In this document: piece by piece, positions 60,380 through 64,000 of the stretch | Layout: every line of letters starts with the position of its first letter | Position numbering within the stretch: position 1 is the stretch's first letter | NCBI GenBank assembly: GCA_947488175.1 | Contig: CANKYO010000005.1 | Coordinates: 62,001-126,000, forward strand | Length of the DNA: 64,000 nt | Reading direction: 5' to 3' | Source of the DNA: an uncultured Paracoccaceae bacterium | GTDB lineage: Bacteria > Pseudomonadota > Alphaproteobacteria > Rhodobacterales > Rhodobacteraceae | Program-made: the position numbers and the translations under genes | The notes under the pieces: generated by a model | The model's database searches: none | Seen by the model: only the letters and a program-made list of their open reading frames with translations | What the model was told of the DNA's origin: nothing

Positions 60380-60495
60380 GGGCGATATCGTTCCTTATTG
60401 CTGCCCCAACGTCAGGAATAGCGGGCTGGTATGGTTACAATTTGACGCAAACGGCACCTTATTTCGTCAACTTCAAGTGCGGGCCGCCATCTTCG

Positions 60496-60523
60496 TTGAC
60501 ATGGCCCGAATCCTGTCTATAAG
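60496..60523 (+). promoter_or_regulatory. sigma-70-type promoter of rpsD
   Basis: TTGACA (-35, 60496-60501) and TATAAG (-10, 60518-60523) are separated by 16 bases, a near-consensus promoter. Transcription should start near 60530, giving a leader of about 100 nt with two hairpins: CCCC-GCAA-GGGG (60549-60560) and CCCCGG/CCGGGG (60571-60588). Confidence 0.75.
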
Positions 60524-60629
60524 CCCTGCATTCATTGGTGTTGATGGCCCCCGCAAGGGGATGCCTGTCGCCCCGGCCAAATCCGGGGAAAGGACAACGC
60601 CCTTCACAACAGTAGAAGGAGATCAGCGT

Positions 60630-61250
60630 ATGACAAAGCGTACCGCTGCCAAGTACAAAATTGACCGCCGGATGGGCGAAAACATCTGGGGTCGCCCAAA
60701 ATCACCCGTCAACCGCCGTGAATATGGCCCCGGCCAGCACGGTCAGCGCCGCAAGGGCAAACTGTCCGACTTCGGCCTGCAGCTGCGCGCCAAGCAAAAG
60801 CTGAAGGGTTATTACGGCGACCTGACCGAAAAGCAGTTCCGCCGCATCTATGCAGAGGCCGAGCGGGTCAAGGGCGACACCGGTGAAAACCTCATCGGTC
60901 TGCTGGAACGCCGGCTGGACGCTGTGGTCTACCGCGCCAAATTCGTGCCAACCATCTTTGCCGCCCGCCAGTTCGTGAACCACGGCCACGTGACCGTGAA
61001 CGGCAACCGTGTGAACATCCCGTCCTACCGGGTCAAAGAAGGCGACGTGATCGCCGTGCGCGACAAGTCCAAGCAGCTCGAACTGGTTCTGGTCGCCGCG
61101 CAACTGCCCGAACGCGACGTGCCCGACTACATGGATGTTGACCACAACAAGATGAGCGCAATCTTCACCCGGACCCCCGGCCTGGGCGACGTGCCATACC
61201 CGGTCTCGATGGAACCGAACCTGGTCGTCGAATTCTACGCCAAGAACTGA
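60630..61250 (+). CDS. rpsD: 30S ribosomal protein S4
   Basis: A 206-residue S4 protein. It has the N-terminal [23 protein letters not shown] and the C-terminal S4 RNA-binding region [14 protein letters not shown]4 nucleates assembly of the small ribosomal subunit. AAGGAGA precedes the ATG at ideal spacing. As in other alphaproteobacteria it is a single gene outside the ribosomal clusters, with its own promoter and a strong terminator. The leader hairpins could mediate autoregulation, which is known for S4 in other bacteria. Confidence 0.99.
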   Translation: MTKRTAAKYKIDRRMGENIWGRPKSPVNRREYGPGQHGQRRKGKLSDFGLQLRAKQKLKGYYGDLTEKQFRRIYAEAERVKGDTGENLIGLLERRLDAVVYRAKFVPTIFAARQFVNHGHVTVNGNRVNIPSYRVKEGDVIAVRDKSKQLELVLVAAQLPERDVPDYMDVDHNKMSAIFTRTPGLGDVPYPVSMEPNLVVEFYAKN

Positions 61251-61272
61251 TTTCTGCATCTTTTCAGAAATC
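61249..61272. repeat. 8-bp perfect inverted repeat over the rpsD stop codon
   Basis: GATTTCTG and CAGAAATC pair around an 8-base loop; the first arm contains the end of the rpsD stop codon TGA. No T-run follows. It may stabilise the 3' end before the true terminator 14 bases later. Confidence 0.5.
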
Positions 61273-61285
61273 ATCCGGGAAATAA

Positions 61286-61316
61286 AAAATGCCGCGCCCA
61301 AATGGCGCGGCATTTT
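61286..61316 (+). terminator. rho-independent terminator of rpsD
   Basis: AAAATGCCGCGCC and GGCGCGGCATTTT form a perfect 13-bp stem with a CAAAT loop; the stem's own ends give an A-run before and a T-run after, so it can work on both strands. Confidence 0.92.
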
Positions 61317-61493
61317 CATTTGTGGGTCTCAAGATTGACGAATTGATCGCGCACTGATCCGCCATTATCGGTCGCCGCCGTCGCTTTTTCGTGTCGGAAC
61401 CTGTCCTAAAGTAATAACGGGAAAAGAAACAATTGGTTTCTCGCCCGACGTGCATTACTGGCCTTCAGTTGGAATTATTCACTAGGGAGAATC

Positions 61494-62234
61494 ATGGTGC
61501 TGTCCCCGTTAAAGAGCGTCGCTATTTTTGTTGCCGTCACAGTAACCGCAATTCAGCCAACGGTCGCGCAAACCAATTCCGAAGACTCTGAATCCTTCGC
61601 CGAAGGTCTTGCGATCTACAACGAAAATTGCGCCATTTGCCATGGGCCCAACGGGGATGGCGGCGGCAGTCTGGCACCGCAATTCACACCACGGCCACGC
61701 GATTTCACGCAGGGCAGTTTCAAGTTCCGCTCAACCGGTTTTGGCGAACCACCGGCAGCGGTCGATCTGCTGACAACCATCACCAGAGGGGTAGAAGGCT
61801 CTTACGGGCGGTCCATGCCGTCCTTTGAACATCTGAGCTTCGATCAACAGGTGAAATTGCTGAAAGTCATTCAGGAATTCGCGGGTATCGCCAACTATGG
61901 CGTGTCGCGGGGCATACAACCGCGACCTGACAGCGCCAATGCGGAAAAAGGGCGCCAGCTCTATGTCGAGCAAGGATGTATCGAATGTCACGGTGCAAAT
62001 GGCGATGGCCTCGGCGTGCTTGCACAGGACTTGCGCGACGCAGACGGCCTGCCGATCCGGCCGACCGATTTTCGGACCGGGTTATTCAAAGGCGGCAACA
62101 ATCCCGAACAGATTTGGATGAGAATACAAACCGGCCTGGACGGCACACCAATGCCTTCTTTTAGTCGAAATCTGACGCTAGATGAATCGTGGTCGCTGGT
62201 CGAATATGTTCTGGAGTTCAGTGACGAAGAGTAG
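61494..62234 (+). CDS. periplasmic dihaem cytochrome c
   Basis: A 246-residue protein with a signal peptide (hydrophobic residues 6-22, cut after V-A-Q). Two haem c sites are present: C-A-I-C-H near residue 46 and C-I-E-C-H near 164, each followed by a Met-containing region that could give the sixth ligand (for example S-M-P-S-F and P-M-P-S-F). It is two tandem mono-haem domains. A TAGGGAGA site precedes the ATG. It is the first gene of a three-gene redox set and may pass electrons to or from the dihaem peroxidase-like enzyme. Confidence 0.92.
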   Translation: MVLSPLKSVAIFVAVTVTAIQPTVAQTNSEDSESFAEGLAIYNENCAICHGPNGDGGGSLAPQFTPRPRDFTQGSFKFRSTGFGEPPAAVDLLTTITRGVEGSYGRSMPSFEHLSFDQQVKLLKVIQEFAGIANYGVSRGIQPRPDSANAEKGRQLYVEQGCIECHGANGDGLGVLAQDLRDADGLPIRPTDFRTGLFKGGNNPEQIWMRIQTGLDGTPMPSFSRNLTLDESWSLVEYVLEFSDEE

Positions 62235-62262
62235 TGAGTAAACAGGTTGTGGAGTTGAGTTG

Positions 62263-63030
62263 GTGACGAGTTTGAATAGGCGGGAATTGCTGCTGGGCGC
62301 CGCATCCGGTGCCGCTGGGTTATCTTTCGGATCGAGCCTTTTTGCCCAAAGCGGCCCGGCTTATCAGGAAATCGGTGTTCCGCGAAACGCTGGCCGGCTG
62401 ACGGGCAGCATCAAATACGACGGTCCATCGTTTGATATTCCGAAAGTCCGGGTGACCAAGGACACGACGATCTGCGGTGAAGGCCTCAGAGAGCCGCAAA
62501 CAATCCGGGTGAGAGATGACGGTGCCTTGGCGGATACTGTCGTTCAAATACGCAACATCACGCAGGGAAAAGCGTGGGAGCCGATCTTTGATGAAGCACG
62601 CATTTATCAGATCGGGTGCAGCTTTCAGCCTTATGTTCAGATCATCAAGAATACGGCAGACGTCTATGTCGTGAATTTTGATCCAATTCTGCACAACATA
62701 CATGCGTATGAATTCTATCGCGGCACCCGCCGGTCCATGTTTAATTTCTCGCAGCCAAATGCGGGTATGGAAGACCGGATTCCATTACGCCTGCGTCGCG
62801 GGCATCTTTTGACCATTGATTGCAATGCGCATAACTGGATGGCGGCATGGCTGTATACGTCGCCAAATCCATATATCGCGGTCACAAGTGTCGATGGGCA
62901 ATTTGAATTGCCCGACATCCCGCCAGGAGACTACGAACTGGCCATCTGGCATCCCATGCTTGGTGAGAAACTGATCAATCTGAGTGTCACAGAAGGAGCT
63001 GATCTGCGGTTCGATTTGGTTTGGACATAA
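62263..63030 (+). CDS. Tat-exported cupredoxin-like protein
   Basis: A 255-residue protein with a twin-arginine signal (N-R-R-E-L-L-L-G-A-A, cut near residue 29). The centre carries H-N-I-H-A-Y-E and later D-C-N-A-H-N-W-M, a spacing of His, Cys, His and Met that resembles a type 1 copper site. The C-terminal part (F-E-L-P-D-I-P-P-G-D-Y-E-L-A-I-W-H) looks like a carboxypeptidase-regulatory-like beta domain. I infer an electron carrier or copper protein acting with the flanking c-type cytochromes. The GTG at 62263 is eight bases after GGAG; TTG 62260 is possible. Confidence 0.8.
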   Translation: MTSLNRRELLLGAASGAAGLSFGSSLFAQSGPAYQEIGVPRNAGRLTGSIKYDGPSFDIPKVRVTKDTTICGEGLREPQTIRVRDDGALADTVVQIRNITQGKAWEPIFDEARIYQIGCSFQPYVQIIKNTADVYVVNFDPILHNIHAYEFYRGTRRSMFNFSQPNAGMEDRIPLRLRRGHLLTIDCNAHNWMAAWLYTSPNPYIAVTSVDGQFELPDIPPGDYELAIWHPMLGEKLINLSVTEGADLRFDLVWT

Positions 63031-63049
63031 TCGGTTCAGGAGAAGAGTA

Positions 63050-64000
63050 ATGTTTTATCGAGTACTTGCGCTGTCATCAGCTGTTTTCGCGACCAGTCTT
63101 GCTGCACAGGATTTCCCTGTGATCAGCCCCTTGCCGCCTTTGGAACAGGCCAATACAGGCTTTGACGAAGAGGCGATGTCCGACTTGGGCCGGCTGTTGT
63201 TTTTTGACACGCGGCTGTCCGGCGATGCCTCAACATCCTGCGCCAGCTGCCACGATCCCGCTTATGGCTGGGGTGATGGATCTGACCTTGCGCGTGGCTA
63301 TCCCGGCACGATGCACTGGCGCAATTCGCAAACATTGGTCAACGCCGCTTATATGACAGACGGGATGCATTGGGACGGCACGGTGCCGTCACTGACGGAA
63401 CAGGTTCCCGGTGCCATGGGCACATCGGTTGTCTCCAATATCAACGCAGTTCTGGCCGAGGAACGCCTGCGCCAAATCCCCGAATATGTCGCACAGTTCG
63501 AACAGATTTGGGATGCCGAACCCAGCATCGAAACGATCAGTCAGGCGATTGCCGCCTACGAGCGGACCTTGATTTCCGATGACAGCCCGTTCGACCGTTT
63601 TGCACGGGGCGAGGCCGATGCGCTGAGCCTGCAGGCGGTGCGGGGTTTGGTTGTCTTTCAAGGCAAAGGCAACTGCTTGTCCTGCCACAATGGGCCACTT
63701 GCAACAGACATGCAGTTCTACAACACCAGTGTGCCCCCCAATCCGGGCTTTACCGAAGAGCCGCTGCGTCAGGTGACATTCCGCACCATGATGCGTGGAT
63801 TTGGCATCGAGAAAGAGGTCTACGATTCCTTCGACCGCGATCCGGGCCGTTTTCTGGCAACGCGCAATCCCGCCGACCTCGGGACCATGCGGACGCCACC
63901 GCTGCGTTATCTGAAATACACAGCGCCCTACATGCATAACGGTGTATTCTATACGCTGGAAGAAGTGGTTGATTTCTACAATGACGGTGGCACGCAAGAC
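63050..64000 (+). CDS. dihaem cytochrome c peroxidase / MauG-family protein (partial, runs off the end)
   Basis: The frame is open from the ATG at 63050 to the window's end (317 codons). A signal peptide (cut after S-L-A-A-Q) is followed by L-G-R-L-L-F-F-D-T-R-L-S-G-D and the first haem site C-A-S-C-H near residue 64, then the second site C-L-S-C-H near 209 and the C-terminal Y-M-H-N-G-V-F motif. These mark the bacterial cytochrome c peroxidase/MauG family, which reduces peroxide or modifies partner proteins. GGAGAAGAG lies just upstream of the ATG. The neighbouring cytochrome and cupredoxin are probable redox partners. Confidence 0.93.
   Translation, partial: MFYRVLALSSAVFATSLAAQDFPVISPLPPLEQANTGFDEEAMSDLGRLLFFDTRLSGDASTSCASCHDPAYGWGDGSDLARGYPGTMHWRNSQTLVNAAYMTDGMHWDGTVPSLTEQVPGAMGTSVVSNINAVLAEERLRQIPEYVAQFEQIWDAEPSIETISQAIAAYERTLISDDSPFDRFARGEADALSLQAVRGLVVFQGKGNCLSCHNGPLATDMQFYNTSVPPNPGFTEEPLRQVTFRTMMRGFGIEKEVYDSFDRDPGRFLATRNPADLGTMRTPPLRYLKYTAPYMHNGVFYTLEEVVDFYNDGGTQD

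Overview
This window is high-GC chromosomal DNA from an alphaproteobacterium, most likely a marine member of the Rhodobacteraceae (Roseobacter group). The supporting signs are a putA/putR pair, a TRAP transporter fused into a long acyl-CoA operon, an imuA-imuB-dnaE2 mutasome behind a GAAC-N7-GAAC SOS box (the alphaproteobacterial LexA type), a stand-alone rpsD, and many GGDEF/EAL proteins. I see no transposase, phage gene, plasmid gene or CRISPR array. Genes are packed tightly, and stops and starts often overlap as ATGA, GTGA or TGATG.

Layout. 0-9 kb: the end of a molybdenum hydroxylase large subunit, a DUF2235 hydrolase, a divergent monooxygenase-like/WYL-regulator pair around a perfect palindrome, a thioesterase, a divergent metF/metR pair, a GGDEF-EAL protein, an inositol-phosphatase family protein and a rhomboid protease. 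9-13.6 kb: putA with its divergent activator putR, then a small TPR protein. 13.6-14.3 kb: a tRNA-Leu(UAA) gene split in its anticodon by a 244-nt group I intron, flanked by two broken tRNA halves. 14.3-27 kb: a 12-gene minus-strand operon (TRAP transporter, IclR regulator, beta-oxidation-type enzymes, acyl-CoA ligase). 27.2-35.9 kb: a second 8-gene minus-strand operon (peptide-type ABC importer, gamma-glutamyltransferase-like enzyme, DUF1028, GntR regulator).

36.1-38.9 kb: a GbsR/MarR-type regulator, DUF4166 and a TIGR01777 epimerase. The same perfect palindrome lies over the regulator's start codon and in front of DUF4166. 38.9-46.2 kb: a tightly coupled five-gene cassette (SWIM zinc finger, DUF5691, MoxR-type AAA+ ATPase, DUF5682, VWA protein). 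To my knowledge it has no assigned function, and it is the best candidate here for an undescribed system. 46.2-48 kb: mtnA plus a class II aldolase, probably a methylthioadenosine salvage shunt. 48-58.9 kb: two more GGDEF-EAL proteins around the SOS mutasome, then a small periplasmic protein. 59-61.3 kb: a pair of DUF606 membrane proteins, a small hypothetical protein and rpsD. 61.5-64 kb: a dihaem cytochrome c, a Tat-exported cupredoxin-like protein and a dihaem peroxidase/MauG-like protein that runs off the end.

The two long minus-strand operons look like complete uptake-plus-breakdown units, each carrying its own regulator gene and a candidate operator at its promoter. All functions are read from translated sequence and family knowledge; nothing was searched or measured.
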